Assembly (NCBI GenBank): GCA_963383645.1
Contig: OY726564.1
Span: 110,320,540-110,384,539, forward strand
From: Muscardinus avellanarius
Lineage: Eukaryota > Chordata > Mammalia > Rodentia > Gliridae
Length of the DNA: 64,000 nucleotides
Direction: 5' to 3'
Shown here piece by piece: positions 1 to 11,393 of this stretch; positions within the stretch are counted from its first letter, which is position 1, and each line of letters starts with the position of its first letter. The notes under the pieces were generated by a model. That model worked only from the letters and a program-made list of their open reading frames with translations. It was not told where the DNA came from and did no database searches. Made by a program: the position numbers and the translations under genes.

Positions 1-223
1 GGTGAAAGGAAATGGAACAGTACATCACCAATGGACACTGGCTTTGATCTTATGAGGGAAATTTACATGGTGATTTCTCCTGAAATAAATTCCTTTTCAG
101 GGGCTTCCTCTGGAATTTTGGAATGGTTTGACCCTTGGAGAAAAGCCATAGCTCAGGCAAATATTCCTCCTAATATATAATATATGTGCATATATATGTA
201 TATATATATTCCTCCTAATATAT

Positions 224-237
224 GTAGATAGATAGAT

Positions 238-271
<34 letters not shown>
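224..271 (+). repeat. (TAGA)n microsatellite
   Basis: TAGA units with one GATGATAGA interruption. Just upstream, ATTCCTCCTAATATA occurs twice (163-177 and 207-221) around an AT-rich core, a small local duplication. Confidence 0.95.
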
Positions 272-300
272 CCTCCCTCTCACCTTAACTCATAGTAATT

Positions 301-1146
301 CATGTTCCATAGAAGGAAAATGCATAAAATATTTTTAAAGAGAACAACAGAGATGACAGCCATGTCTGGTCTTAGAACACTGGCTCCAGAGAGAGGAAAT
401 TTTGCCTGCATTACAAACACCTGAATATCCAAGATTCAGAAGCGCATCCTCTGCCTGAGTGCATCTGGTCTCTTTGGGGCAACAGAGTGCCATTTAACCA
501 AATGGCTTCCCAAATGTGCCTAAGTGATTCCCAGGATATAACTTACATCTTGTAAATATTTGGTTCCATCAGTATTCAACAACCAATTTTACAATTTCCA
601 ATACATAGCTAGGTGAATGTTTAAGATAAAACATGACCAGTAAAACATGTTTATTACAAGAGATTACAACCTAAGTATGGCAAAGAAGACACCAGGTTGA
701 GCTAGTTCATCCAGTACGTTGGTTGAAAAGGAAGATAAAGAAGTTCAGGGGAATACGCAGTATGGTTATTCTATTGGTTTTTCATTCTCCATTCTTCTTC
801 TAGTAAGAGATAAGCAGTCATTGGGCTTCTAATCTTCCGTTATTTATTTTCTCTAGAGAATGGGAGTTGCTACAAAAATTATAGATTAGTGCAGGGGAAC
901 GGTATGCTCAAATTCCACTCCTGCCCTCCAATTTAGAATGTAAATGAGAGGAAGAAGCAGAGTTCCTTCAGAACAATAATGGGGCAATGCTCCTCACCCA
1001 GTTCAGCCCAGCCAATAAAGAAAAAGGCCCTCCATGAAGAGTGCTTCAGAGCTTAGGGTCTGCAAGCAAATGAGGCCAAGGAAAACAGCTATGCCACAAC
1101 GAGGCTGCAGACAACCCATCACTTTGCTTTCTGGGTTGAGAAGGGC
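301..1146. other. No recognisable feature
   Basis: Unique-looking AT-rich sequence without repeats or a convincing reading frame. Confidence 0.5.
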
Positions 1147-1180
1147 TTAAGACATAGGTTGAGCATCCTTAAGAAAGTTA

Positions 1181-1593
1181 TGATGAATCCCTAACCCCAG
1201 TACCTGTGAATATAACCTCCCTTGAATAGAGTGCCTTTGCAGATATAATCGAGTTAAGAAGAGGTCATTCTGAATTGGGGTAGGCCCTATTCCAATAACT
1301 GTTGTCCTTATAAGAAGAGGAAATTTAGACACAGAGACACACAGGAACATCCTGTGATGACAAACACAGAGATTAGAAGGACGCATCTGAAAGCCAAAAA
1401 ATGCCAAGAATGCTGGCAACCACTAGAAACCAGGGGAGAGGTTGGAACGCCCTCTCCCTCCAAAGGAACCAATCTCTCCAACACCTTGGTTTTAGATTCT
1501 CTGCCTCCAAAGCTGTAAGAGAATAAACTTCTGTTGTTTTGAGTCACCCAGTTTGTGACAATTTGTTACTGCCAACCTAGGACACTAATACTC
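1181..1593 (+). mobile_element. MaLR-type (MLT1-like) LTR remnant
   Basis: Starts TGATGAATCCCTAACCCCAG, contains TGTCCTTATAAGAAGAGGAAA and AGAATAAACTTCTGTTGTTT (poly(A) signal region), and ends with GTCACCCAGTTTGTG and CCTAGGACACTAATA. These landmarks fit an ancient ERVL-MaLR LTR in sense. The short frames on both strands here are by-products. Confidence 0.65.
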
Positions 1594-2898
1594 ATAGCAA
1601 AGGGCTATCCTTGGCAAATGCTAAAAAGGTACCTCTGGAACCTGGAATTCTTCCATGTGTATATACTTGCCTCATTCTACCCTGATCGCCTTCCCATTAT
1701 CCTCCACTCCTATTCTACAGATGTAATACTAAAATTCAAATTCTTCAGGGGCTCCCGCAGCTCACACAAGGTAAGTGCAGACCTACAAAGTACTACCAGA
1801 TGATGACCCTCTCCAATCGTTATAGCACCTCTATTACCTCATTCACTATACTTATAGTCCCATAAAACCACCCTTCTTTCCCTTATCTTGAGAGTTTCGT
1901 GCAGATATAACCTTTGCCAGTGTGAAGACACAACTCAGATATCACCTCATAGGAAGCCATCTTTCTCCTTCATGTTATCATGAAGAATTTGTCTGGTCTT
2001 CAATTTTTGGCACAGAGAATCAGATAGCTTTGGAATTTCCTAAGTGACAGAAGTATCTGTGTTATGCTCATAGTATGACTTATGGTGGACTCCTAGATAG
2101 CTTTAGAATGAATGGTAGATGGTCACCAGAATAGAGCTGGGACTTTCAGTCACTGGACTTCCAAGGAGGGGAACAGAACTTGGAACTGAGTTAAATCACA
2201 TGGCTGATGACTTCATGAACTGTGTCTATAAAATATAGCCCCAACAAAGACTCTGGACACTGAAAATCATGAAGCTTCTGGTCACTGAACACACTGGCAT
2301 GCCAGAATAATGCATACTGACTCCACTAAGACAGCAGACCATTCTTCAAATGCACGTCCAAAGCTCTCATTTCCACCATCACACTCGACATCACTGTTGG
2401 TTTGTTTGACACCACAGCCTCTCAACCATAATAAGAGCTCAGGGCACCTGAACTAAGTTGCACTTGTCTTTATGCCTGCAACGCCTGTCTCAGTGCCTAG
2501 AAGGATAGATCCCAGTACATGTGTTTTGAACAAACATTGGATAGCTGACTTTTTCCTCCCTCACTTTAATCCCCAGCATACTCTCATGTATCGGTAACAG
2601 AAGAAAAGACATCAGTCTAAAAGCTGTAAGAGTTTACCTGTACCCCAGGTTTTGCTTTTTTTCTAGTAACATAACCTTGTATTATTCACCTTTTTTTTGC
2701 TTCAATTTTCTAATCTGTAAAGTAACATCTGAAGATCTTCTAAAGGAGAAACTTTCATGACTTTACTAGCTGCTAAATTATTAATTAGAAACTGAAAGTG
2801 ACTGCTAAGGGTTAATCTGAGTTTTCCTTGGAACAGCTTAATTTTAATAAATACTCCTGAAAACTAAGAAACCCTAAACAATTAAAGACATGAAGCTA
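1594..2898. other. Mostly unique DNA; possible L2 traces
   Basis: Around 1865-1975 the pattern CAACTCAGATATCACCTCATAGGAAGCC looks like an antisense L2 3' region. Nothing is recognised in the rest. Confidence 0.35.
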
Positions 2899-3103
2899 CA
2901 GCCCAGTGTAGTGGCACACCCTATAATCCAAGTACTTTGGAGGCTGAGACAGGATGATCACAGGTTCATGATAGTCTCAGCAATTTAGCAAGGCCCTCTG
3001 CAACTTAGTGAGACCCTGTTTCAAAATAAAAAAATAATAATAATAAAAAGAGCTAGGAGTGTAACTTAGAGGAAGAATGCCCCTGGTTTCGGTCCTCAGT
3101 ATC

Positions 3104-3104
<1 letters not shown>
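2899..3104 (+). mobile_element. B1-ID composite SINE
   Basis: Diverged copy (CCCAGTGTAGTGGCACACCC start; GAGCTAGGAGTGTAACTTAGAGG right half). Pol III A/B-box-like sequences survive only partly. Its A-tail has become the adjacent AT microsatellite. Confidence 0.85.
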
Positions 3105-3157
<53 letters not shown>

Positions 3158-3178
3158 CATACACACACATACATACAT
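3105..3178 (+). repeat. (AT)n then (TACA)n microsatellite
   Basis: About 48 bases of AT followed by CATACATACACACACATACATACA, directly at the tail of a SINE. Confidence 0.95.
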
Positions 3179-4715
3179 GGTGGAACTCAATGAAGAAAGC
3201 AGGGTGCATCTCTCAATTGTTACCAAACAGGCAGAAGACCTACTATCCACTTGGGATATTGCCACAGGCCTCTAGCTTCTTATTAACAACATCTTCTTTT
3301 CCTGATGGTATGAAATGGAATGTCTTTATTTAGGCCAAATTCTCCTCCAGGGCATAGCTATGGAAGATTTTCAAGAGAGGAACCATTGAAAATGACATAT
3401 GTAATGAGTCCCGTGTCCCTGACCCCCACTTACCTACCCAGACTGAGTCCTGCCAGGGCACTGAGAAGTAAGTATTGAGTGGATGGCAGCCACATTTGTC
3501 CCAGCCAAAGCCAAAGGCCATGCCTCAAGATAGAGAGAAGCAGGTGGGAGCAGAGAGAATAGTGTCCATTGTTCAGAGCCTGGATTTCTCCTGCTGCCTT
3601 CCCAGAGGCTCAAGTGAGAGTAGCTATCGAGGAGAGGAGAGGAAGCAAGGGAGGTGTTTTTCAAGTTTTCTGAACCACATTATTGGACAATTTTCACACT
3701 TTCCTTCCGACAACCAACAGATAGCACTAGAAGGTTCTTCAGGTAGCTATAAGGCCCAGATTAAATGCAAAACTGCTCATGAGAAACATCACTGTTTATA
3801 ACCCAAGGAAAAATTACTGGTTCCTCCAAAATTTCTCTGCCACCCAGGTCCTCTGGGGGCTGCTCCATGAACCCTCAGAACTTTAGCCCCTTGGTTTAAA
3901 ACCTCAATTTCTGTTACAACACATGTACTTCTAAGAAGGCAAGGTGTTAAGACAACATCAGCTACTTTAACCATAAGGGGGATGAGTCTCTGTTCTTTAC
4001 TGAAGTAATTTGATGGCTGAAGGAAGACAGAGAGGAAAGAAAGGAGAGACAGAAATGAGAACGAAGGATGATAATGAATGAAACTGTACACAAGGAAAAA
4101 GAAGGCTGAGATAATTATGCTCATAACTTTGCAAACACGTGGTCATATGAGGACCAAATCAAACATGTTTAATTTGACCTTTGGGGAATATCTACCATCA
4201 TACCTATGAGTAAATCAAGATTCATTCCTGAGGAGATCCCTACAACTCAGGAGAACCAGTCCTGCTTTGGGAAGTACTTTTTCCATCTTCAACCATCACC
4301 GGGGCGGGGGGTGGGGGTAACTTATTTCTAAACTGCCTCTCTTCCTCCACCCAAACATAATCTGGGCTTTTTTCAGAGAAAACTAAAAATCCCTTAATAA
4401 ATCTGGCCTCTCTGACACAAGCTATAAACGGCAACAGGTAATGGTGCTATCCTTTGCAATTCTTGGGCTACTACAATTCTGGTTTGGGGTATTGCAGCTT
4501 TCTAAAGGGAAAAAAAAAACCTCTGTAAAGAGACGTCCTTAAACAGAAAGAACTGCCAATTTTCTCTTGGGGTAAGAGCACCCTCTGGTGGCGAATGTCT
4601 GTATCGTGGTCTAACCGCTCCATGTGGAGATCCATCTCTCCTTTCTAGGCTCAATCAGTAAGTTCTTCCAGATGGAAACTATGTTGAGATCTCTCTCGGT
4701 AACAGAATGATCTGC
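3179..4715. other. No recognisable feature
   Basis: Unique-looking sequence. Short frames on both strands (3475-3801 +, 3789-4124 -) show no family resemblance or codon structure I can support. A G-rich run lies at 4301-4318. Confidence 0.45.
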
Positions 4716-4719
4716 GGAA

Positions 4720-4845
4720 CTCAAAGCTGGAAGTCTGAGTTCACAACTCTGTGCTTGTGTTTGATCTTGGCCTAATCACCTCCCTTAACTTCACTTCTGT
4801 CAAATACAGAAAAACAATATCAACTCTTGGATCAAAGGACAGTAC
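4720..4845 (+). mobile_element. MIR SINE fossil
   Basis: Core pattern CTGGAAGTCTGAGTTCACAACTC ... GATCTTGGCCTAATCACCTCC ... AACTTCACTTCTGTCAAATACAG follows the MIR tRNA-derived body. Confidence 0.55.
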
Positions 4846-5379
4846 CTGCTATTTGGTACAGCACTGTTCAGTAAGAGATGCTCTAATGGTCTGCCAGATA
4901 GATACAGATCTCAGATCCGAGAACACAGCTCTTAACATTGTTTTCTTCTGACCGCCTCTTCATGCTGTGACTGTTACCCTTACAAATCTACAACAGGTTT
5001 CTTCTAGATTGTCATTCTCCGCAACAGCCTAGAGTTACTGCAGCTGTTGTCTCCTCCAAACGACTGCCCAGCTGCTCTATTAACCTTAGCAGTGTGCTCC
5101 TGAGCTGCTTCCTAGATTTGGAACCAAGAACAATTCCCCAGGACCTTGAGCAGGAATTTACAAGAACCAAAGATGGCACGAGCAAGCAGACCTTTAGCAG
5201 CACAGCCCCAGTCCGCCTGGGATTCCTCTGCACCCTCCATCTGGCATCCCTAAGGTCACTGGCCTTGCATCCTCTGTGCAGCCTTGTCCCGGGCTATCAG
5301 GCGATGCTTCTGAGGGATATAGGACTTTCATCTTCTGGTTCACGGCTCTGCCTTACCCTACCTTTCCCCTTCATATGTA

Positions 5380-5600
5380 TATCACACTCCACCTAAACAA
5401 ACCTATTGTATGGTTTTACACCACGCTTTCTCATGCCTCTATGCCTTTATGAATGAATTTCCTCAGCCAAAAGCAGACTCACCCCACTTCTGGTTAATTC
5501 TTACTCACCCTTAAACACTGAGCACCAAAAGGAACATCTCCTGGGGACCTCCATTCCCGTCCCCCACCTCCAAGCCTGGAAACTTTAAAGTTTCCTCTAA
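5380..5600 (-). mobile_element. L2 fossil
   Basis: CTGGTTAATTCTTACTCACCC ... ACACTGAGCACC and surrounding text fit an antisense L2 3' region; very diverged. Confidence 0.4.
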
Positions 5601-6138
5601 ATCATCATGGAACTGTGTGATGGTCGCTATCTTAGCACTCATCACATTATATTCTAATTATCTTTTCCTCGTCTCTCTTCCTCTGTTGCCTAATATAATC
5701 CTTGGCATAAATGAGCTCTCAGCTGGACTTGGTGAATAAATGCTGATGTCTGTGTTACCAAATTCAAAGGCCACATTTTTGTTCTAATCCTACTTGACTC
5801 TGTTTGTTCTCTGGGCTTTCACAATACCTTTGCTTGGTGGTTTCCTCTCAGCTCCGTCTCCTCTGCTGGAAACCTACATGCTGTAGAGCCCAGAATCTGA
5901 TTTGAGCTTCCATTCTGCTTTGGGTTTATGCTCTCTCTGGGTAATCTCTTGCAGTCTCACAAATTTAATGTCATCCATATGTTGACGGTCACTAGCCTAC
6001 GTGTCTTGAACTCTTACTTTTCTCAGAAACTCTAAGCCAATATATCAGATAGTTTTATGAATTTTTATTATATACTATTATGATCTAGATGGCTGTGTCC
6101 ACTACAAACATATGTATTAGAGCTTGCTACTCACTGTG

Positions 6139-6360
6139 ATTTTTGTTTGTTTGTTTTTGCTGTACTGGGGATGGAACCCAAGGGCATCTATTTCTGAGCT
6201 ACACCCCCAGCCCTATTTTTTTATTCTTTACTTTCAAACAGCATCACATTAAGTTGCAGAAGGTTTCAATAAGTAGCTGAGGCTGGCAGTAAACCTGCAA
6301 TCCTCCTGTTTCCACCTCCCAAGTACTGGGATTACAAGTGTGTGTCACCATGCCCAGCTT
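6139..6360 (-). mobile_element. B1-ID SINE
   Basis: T-rich start (GTTTGTTTGTTTTTG), GAGCTACACCCCCAGCCC, then GGGATTACAAGTGTGTGTCACC, the reverse of the composite. Confidence 0.85.
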
Positions 6361-6775
6361 CACTGTGATATTTTAAAGAGGTGGGTCTTTGGGGAAATGA
6401 TCAAGTTGTGAGGGATCACCCCTCATGAATGGGATTAGTGCTATTATAAAAGTGGTTGAAGGCTGGGCGTGGTGGGCACGCTTATAATCCCCGCGCTTGG
6501 GAGGTGGAGACAGGAGGATCACACAGGTTCAAAGCCAGCAATAGGAGACCCTGTTTCCAAATTTAAAAAATATATAAAATTAGGTCTGGGAGTATAGCCT
6601 GGAGGTAGAAGGGTTTCCAGGAACTCCAGTACCATAAAAAAAAAAAGTGGTTAAAGGCAGCCCCGTTCTTTCTTCTGCCGTGTGAAGCAGAAAGTGAGCC
6701 CTTACCAAACGCTCAAACTGCTGCCTCCTCGATCTTGGATTCCCAACACCCAGAATTGTAGATACCAAATCTACC
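6361..6775 (+). mobile_element. MaLR-type LTR fossil split by a SINE
   Basis: AGAGGTGGGTCTTTGGGG, CCCTCATGAATGGGATTAGTG and TATAAAAGTGG, then after the SINE CTTTCTTCTGCCGTGTGAAG and CGATCTTGGATTCCCAACACCCAG. These match MLT1-like LTR landmarks in order. Confidence 0.65.
6461..6642 (+). mobile_element. B1-ID SINE, short variant
   Basis: Second subfamily: AATCCCCGCGCTTGGGAGG, GGAGACCCTGTTTCC, right half AGGTCTGGGAGTATAGCC and GGGTTTCCAGGAACTCCAGTACC. Flanks AAAAGTGGTTGAA / AAAAGTGGTTAAA are the duplicated target. Confidence 0.9.
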
Positions 6776-6889
6776 CTGTTTATAAATGACCTAGTCTAAA
6801 ATATTGTGTTATAGCATCCTAAGACATATATGGATCCTAATTAAATATATTCAAAACAGAATTCTCAATGGCCATTTCTCCATTCCTGG

Positions 6890-7260
6890 CTTACTCTTAT
6901 TTCACATTTCCCCATTTTAGGACACAGCCTTGGAATCCATCCAGATGCTCAAGTCAAAACTCAACAAATTATCCTTAATCCTCTCTCTTTCCCCTACTTC
7001 TCAATCTCTCACCAAACCTTATCAATTCTATCTCCAAAAAGTCCCAAGTCCTGTCAATCTTCTGCACCTTCACTACTATGGCCTTCTTCTTAGCCACCGC
7101 CATCTTTGACACTACCTTCTAGCCGTCCCCCTTCACCCCACTCTTTCTTCCCTTTCACCTGCTTTCCACATCATGCCCAGAGTGGACTAAAGAAGGAAAG
7201 TTATAACAGAATTAACGATGCCAATCGTATCACTCAGGATGGTACCTCTCTGGACTCCCC
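6890..7260 (-). mobile_element. L2 fossil
   Basis: C/T-rich text with TGGAATCCATCC, CTTCACCCCACTC, CATGCCCAGAGTGG and CTCTGGACTCCCCAT fits the antisense L2 coding end; heavily diverged. Confidence 0.4.
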
Positions 7261-9000
7261 ATAGTAACATCAATACTCATTCTTGAAATTAATAAATATT
7301 TTGCAAGAAGATACTATGGGACTATGTTAAAATTCCATTTTCACCTCACTTTTGCTTGCTAGTTTTAGCATTCATTGATATTTCTCGTCTACATTTATTA
7401 TTCCTCTGATAATTATCAATAATGATTGTCTAATACCTTCATCCCTTCTACATTTTCTAGTTGACTTCTCTGTTTTAAAAAAAAGAGCTTTATCTTCTCT
7501 CCATTTATTTAATGATTTATATCAATGGGAACTCATCAGGTCCTGTTTCACTCAGTAGTCTATAAACTGTAACTCTTGGTTTGTTTTGATACACCTAGGG
7601 CAGTTTCACCAGCCGGAGCCCCTCCAACTGGTTTCTGGCTCCTTCCCATGACCCCATCGTTCTTTGAGCATTTTCTTCTCTGACATGAACAACTCTTCTA
7701 GGTTAAACCAGTGACACCTGTCAGCCACTGTGGAATCCAGGTGCCCAAGTGGACCCCATCACTGAAAGCAAAAAAAAAAAAAAAAATTATGAGTAGAAGT
7801 GAAATGAAAGGTTGCTGGATAGCCAAAGGCAAAGACCCGAACTTACTTCTCAAAACATGGCAGCTTTTATCTTCCTAAGAAGAGGAATGTGGAATCATTC
7901 TTGATGAGAATGGAAATTGCAATAAATCTCAAGGAAATATAGGCAGTGAGGAATATAATGTTAGTGAAATTATGGTACACATAAAGCATACTCAATATAC
8001 AGCAAATTGGGCATTACCCACACACACACATGGCTTTGATACCATAGTATTCTGGGATTCTTGCAAATCACGCTGGGACATGTGTGTCCTGGGTTTGAAG
8101 AACTTTGTATTTTCTGAAGTTACTTGGACAAATCGCATAAGACCTTTGCTTTAATATTAAACCACTTACATGATTTCCAAAGCACTGACAGAGGTCTCTA
8201 CAATGCCATTCAGTATCAACACGAGGTGGTTCCTTTTGAATACCAGCAGAAAGTTTTGATCTGTCAGCACTCATTTATGTCTAGAGCTCTGTGGTATGCT
8301 GGAAAGTGGGTTTAAAAACACAGCTCTTGGTGGGGTGTGAGGGAGGGGTGATGATTTGTAGCCTTTGCCAGTTTCTGAGGTAGAAATATTCCCACCATGA
8401 TGGACTAAAGACAGAACCATAATAGAACAAGGAGTTAGAAGGGGATACAGTGAGTTTTGTACAAGCCCACTCTTGTCATCTCCAGCCCACCATTGCCTGT
8501 TAGATTTTTATTCTTCATCCTTCTGCACGATGATATATAGAACAGTTGTTTGTATATAACAGGGTTGGTATTCGAACTTGTTTTCTGTCTGCTCAACAAC
8601 ATCTCATTTTATAATTACTTCCTGGGTATAAAATATTGGGCAAAGAGGGTTTTATTGTCTAGCTGACAAAGTAGCTTTTGCAATGCTGGGATTATATTCC
8701 CTTTGTGCTATGCACTTTGTAGTATGTGTTAATGCTATGTGACAAAATGCTCTGATTCCTAGTGTCTAAGTTTTGATTCAATGTATATAAATAAAAACTC
8801 AACCATTTGTGCACATTCATTGAAGTGAATGCTCTCCAATGTCATGCAAATTAATACCTATACATTTTAGTAAAGATTATTATTTATTAAGATTGTTATT
8901 AGTCAGTCTTGGTAAAGATTATTGAATAATAGTGGCATGTTCTGTGGCTTTAGATGTACTGTGTCTAGATGTCAAGCTTTCTGAGAAAGCTTCTTTTCAA
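7261..9000. other. No recognisable feature
   Basis: AT-rich unique-looking DNA with a 17-base A-run near 7771. Short overlapping frames near 7972-8315 on both strands are not supported as genes. Confidence 0.45.
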
Positions 9001-9012
9001 AAATTGTTCTTC

Positions 9013-9222
9013 AGCCAGGTGTGGTAGCGCACGCTTGTGATCCCAGCATTCTGGAGGGTGAGACAGTAGGATCACGGTTCTCGAACAGCCTTAGCAACTA
9101 CTTAGTGAGACCCTTTGCAACTCAGTGAGATCCTGTTTCAAAATAAAGAATGGAAAATAGGGCTGGGGGTATAGCTCAGAGGTATAATGCTCCTGGGTTC
9201 CATCCCCAGTACTGCAAAAAAC
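9013..9222 (+). mobile_element. B1-ID SINE, first of a pair at one target site
   Basis: GCCAGGTGTGGTAGCGCACGC start; GGGCTGGGGGTATAGCTCAGAGG right half. AAATTGTTCTTC precedes it (9001-9012) and follows it (9223-9234). Confidence 0.9.
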
Positions 9223-9234
9223 AAATTGTTCTTC

Positions 9235-9443
9235 TTTTTTTGTTTTTGTTTTTGGTTTTTTTGGTGGTACTGGGGTTCCTGGAAGCCCTTCTACCTCTGG
9301 GCTACACTCCCAGACCTATTTTTACATTTTTATTTGGAAACAGGGTCTCCTAAGCCAGCGCGCGGCTGGCTTCGAACCTGCGCGATCCTCCTGTCTCCGC
9401 CTCCCAAGCGCGGGGATTACAAGCGTGCGCCACCACGCCCGGC
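9235..9443 (-). mobile_element. B1-ID SINE (short variant), second of the pair
   Basis: Inverted copy with GGTTCCTGGAAGCCCTTCTACC and CACCACGCCCGGCC, very close to the subfamily consensus. A third AAATTGTTCTTC follows at about 9446. Confidence 0.9.
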
Positions 9444-9710
9444 CTCAAATTGTTCTTCTTATATTCAATATTTTCTTTGAATTGTGTGAGAGTGTATGTG
9501 TATATACTAGATTTCTTCTTGATTTTTATTTGGAATCATTGAAAAGTCCAGACCTGCATTTACAGTTAAACTATTCTGAGGATGGCATGCTGGGGTGCTG
9601 GCTATCAAGATTCTGCATAAAATAAATGTATTAACCAATATAAAACAGAGTCGTGAACCATCTAATTATAATAGCAGCCCTAACTTTTCAGTACCTTACA
9701 GTTTTCAAAA

Positions 9711-9712
<2 letters not shown>

Positions 9713-9761
<49 letters not shown>

Positions 9762-9777
9762 GTGTGTGTGTGTGTGT
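9713..9777 (+). repeat. (GT)n microsatellite
   Basis: GT run with one GTTGTG interruption, at the tail side of the inverted SINE that follows. It generates valine/cysteine frames that are not genes. Confidence 0.95.
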
Positions 9778-9979
9778 AGATCTGGGAATTGAGGGGCATT
9801 CTAGTTCTGACCTACAGTCTCAGCCTTTTTATTTTTGTTATTTTTTTATTTTGAAATAGAATCACACTAGATTGCTAAGAGTTTTACTAAGTTTCTGAGG
9901 CTGGTGCCAAATCTATGATCCTCCTTGTCTCAGCCTCCCAAGTACTAGGATTACAGGTGTGTGTACCACTCCCACGTCT
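9778..9979 (-). mobile_element. B1-ID SINE, diverged
   Basis: GGGAATTGAGGGGCATTCTAG, then GCCTCCCAAGTACTAGGATTAC; the GT run replaces its A-tail. Confidence 0.8.
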
Positions 9980-10641
9980 AAGAGATTTTAAATGCTTTAC
10001 GTCTTCTTTTAAACTCTTGCCAAAGTATGCTCTTGAATCTAAGGTACAACATCCTCTTCTTGCATGAATCACAGCAGGAAAGCTTCTAAAATAACACTAG
10101 AACACGTGCTAAAAACTTTAGGTTGGAAGAGAGAATGAAATAAATAACTGCTCATTCAAATCTTGGCCTTAATGAAATAGATACAATCATATTTTAGACA
10201 AATGGTACTCCAAAATAATCATTTGTCTGGGAACCACTGCTTCCTCATACACCAAAATACATCCCCATGGATGGTGTACAGAGTGGATCTGCAGAGCAAA
10301 AGATGTAAATGCCAGGGGGAAAACAAATTTTGGAAGTTGACAGATTCCTAATCTACGACCAGAGTATGACATAAATAATGAGGTTTTCACATTGAACTCA
10401 GTGGAGCTTAAACATCCATGCTGACCCCCTAGGTAACACCATGGCAAAGTAGATACACAAAGACATGCTAGAAGGAGATGGAAATGGGGTGGCGTGGCCC
10501 CAAACTACTAAGCAGGAAAACAACTGGCTCTATAATCTCCTATGGTGGAACTGTGGCTTGCAAAGACTTCCACTGGTCCTTGGGAGCCAGCTGTACAAGG
10601 CAATGGGAATTCTTCATCTCTTTTGAGAAAACTGCCAAATT
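9980..10641. other. No recognisable feature
   Basis: Unique-looking; short frames at 10187-10447 (-) and 10478-10690 (+) are unsupported. Confidence 0.4.
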
Positions 10642-10846
10642 TATTTTTTTAATTTTTTATTTCTTTTTTTGGTGGTACTGGGGTTCCTGAAAACCCTTCT
10701 ACCTTCGGGCTACAATCCCAGACCTATTTTATATTTTTATTTGGAAACAGGGTCTCCTAAACCAGCGAGGCTGGCTTCGAACCTGCGTGATCCTCCTGTC
10801 TCCGCCTCCCAAGCGCAGGGATTACAAGCGTGCCCACCACGCCCGG
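10642..10846 (-). mobile_element. B1-ID SINE (short variant)
   Basis: Near-consensus. Flanked by AAACTGCCAAATTT and AAACTACCAAATTT, the duplicated target with one difference. Confidence 0.9.
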
Positions 10847-11105
10847 AAAAAAACTACCAAATTTAACAGGTACTCCATGAGCCTACACTCAGAGACAACC
10901 TGGAACATGCAAGATGATTCAAAGAACAAAGAAACTTCCTTTGTTGAGGAGAACAATTAAGCCACTGTCCACAACAGAACATTAAAATTGGGAGCTTCAG
11001 GAAAGGAGGTCAGTCCAATGCTCCAAAAAAAATCCCCAGGAGAACATAGAGCTGGAGCTGGATCTTGAAGGGCAGCTGGTCTTAGATGGACAAAAAAGGC
11101 AAGGG

Positions 11106-11393
11106 AGGCCAGGCATAGTGATGCACTCCTGTAATCCCAGTACTTGGGAGGCTGAGAACAAAGAATCATAGGTTCAAGGCCAGTCTCCAAAATCTAGAGA
11201 GATTCTCAGCAACTTAACAAGATCCTGTTTCAAGAATAAGACATAGAGTTTGTATCCCACTATGATGTATGAATACAGTGCACCAATAAAATAAAATTAA
11301 AAAAAAAGAATAAGACATAGAAAGGTAGAGAGTGTAACTCAGAGGTGAAATGTCTAGGTTCAATCCTCAGTACCCCCCCCCCAAAAAAAAAAG
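11106..11393 (+). mobile_element. B1-ID SINE interrupted by an L1-type tail
   Basis: B1 half at 11106-11247, then the 59-bp insertion, then the ID half from AAAGGTAGAGAGTGTAACTCAG. The tail shows a C9 run followed by A10. Confidence 0.85.
11248..11306 (+). mobile_element. 59-bp 3'-end copy of the 38.4-kb element type, inside a SINE
   Basis: TTTGTATCCCACTATGATGT through CACCAATAAAATAAAATT plus A-tract, nearly identical to the tail at 41110-41165. It is flanked by AAGAATAAGACATAGA on both sides (from 11232 and from 11306). It is a drastically 5'-truncated insertion into a SINE. Confidence 0.8.

Noticed and set aside
224..271. CRISPR-like regular repeats
   Set aside because: Simple tetranucleotide repeat without spacers, in a mammalian genome.
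2899..3102. tRNA gene suggested by GTGTAGCTCAG / GGTTCAATCCCC words in many places
   Set aside because: These are the internal promoter boxes of the ID half of SINEs; no cloverleaf with an anticodon arm is preserved.
3475..3801. 108-codon plus frame as a small gene
   Set aside because: Ordinary random length for this composition, overlapped by antisense frames, and no recognisable motif.
9150..9480. Recurring frames with GSWKPFYL...LETGSPKPARLASNLRDPP
   Set aside because: The same peptide recurs at many places because it is one reading of the inverted B1-ID SINE; not a gene family.
9595..9859. Frames with long Cys-Val runs (also near 28561, 31700, 32172, 35714, 42829, 44776)
   Set aside because: Translations of CA/GT microsatellites; no protein-like sequence outside the run.
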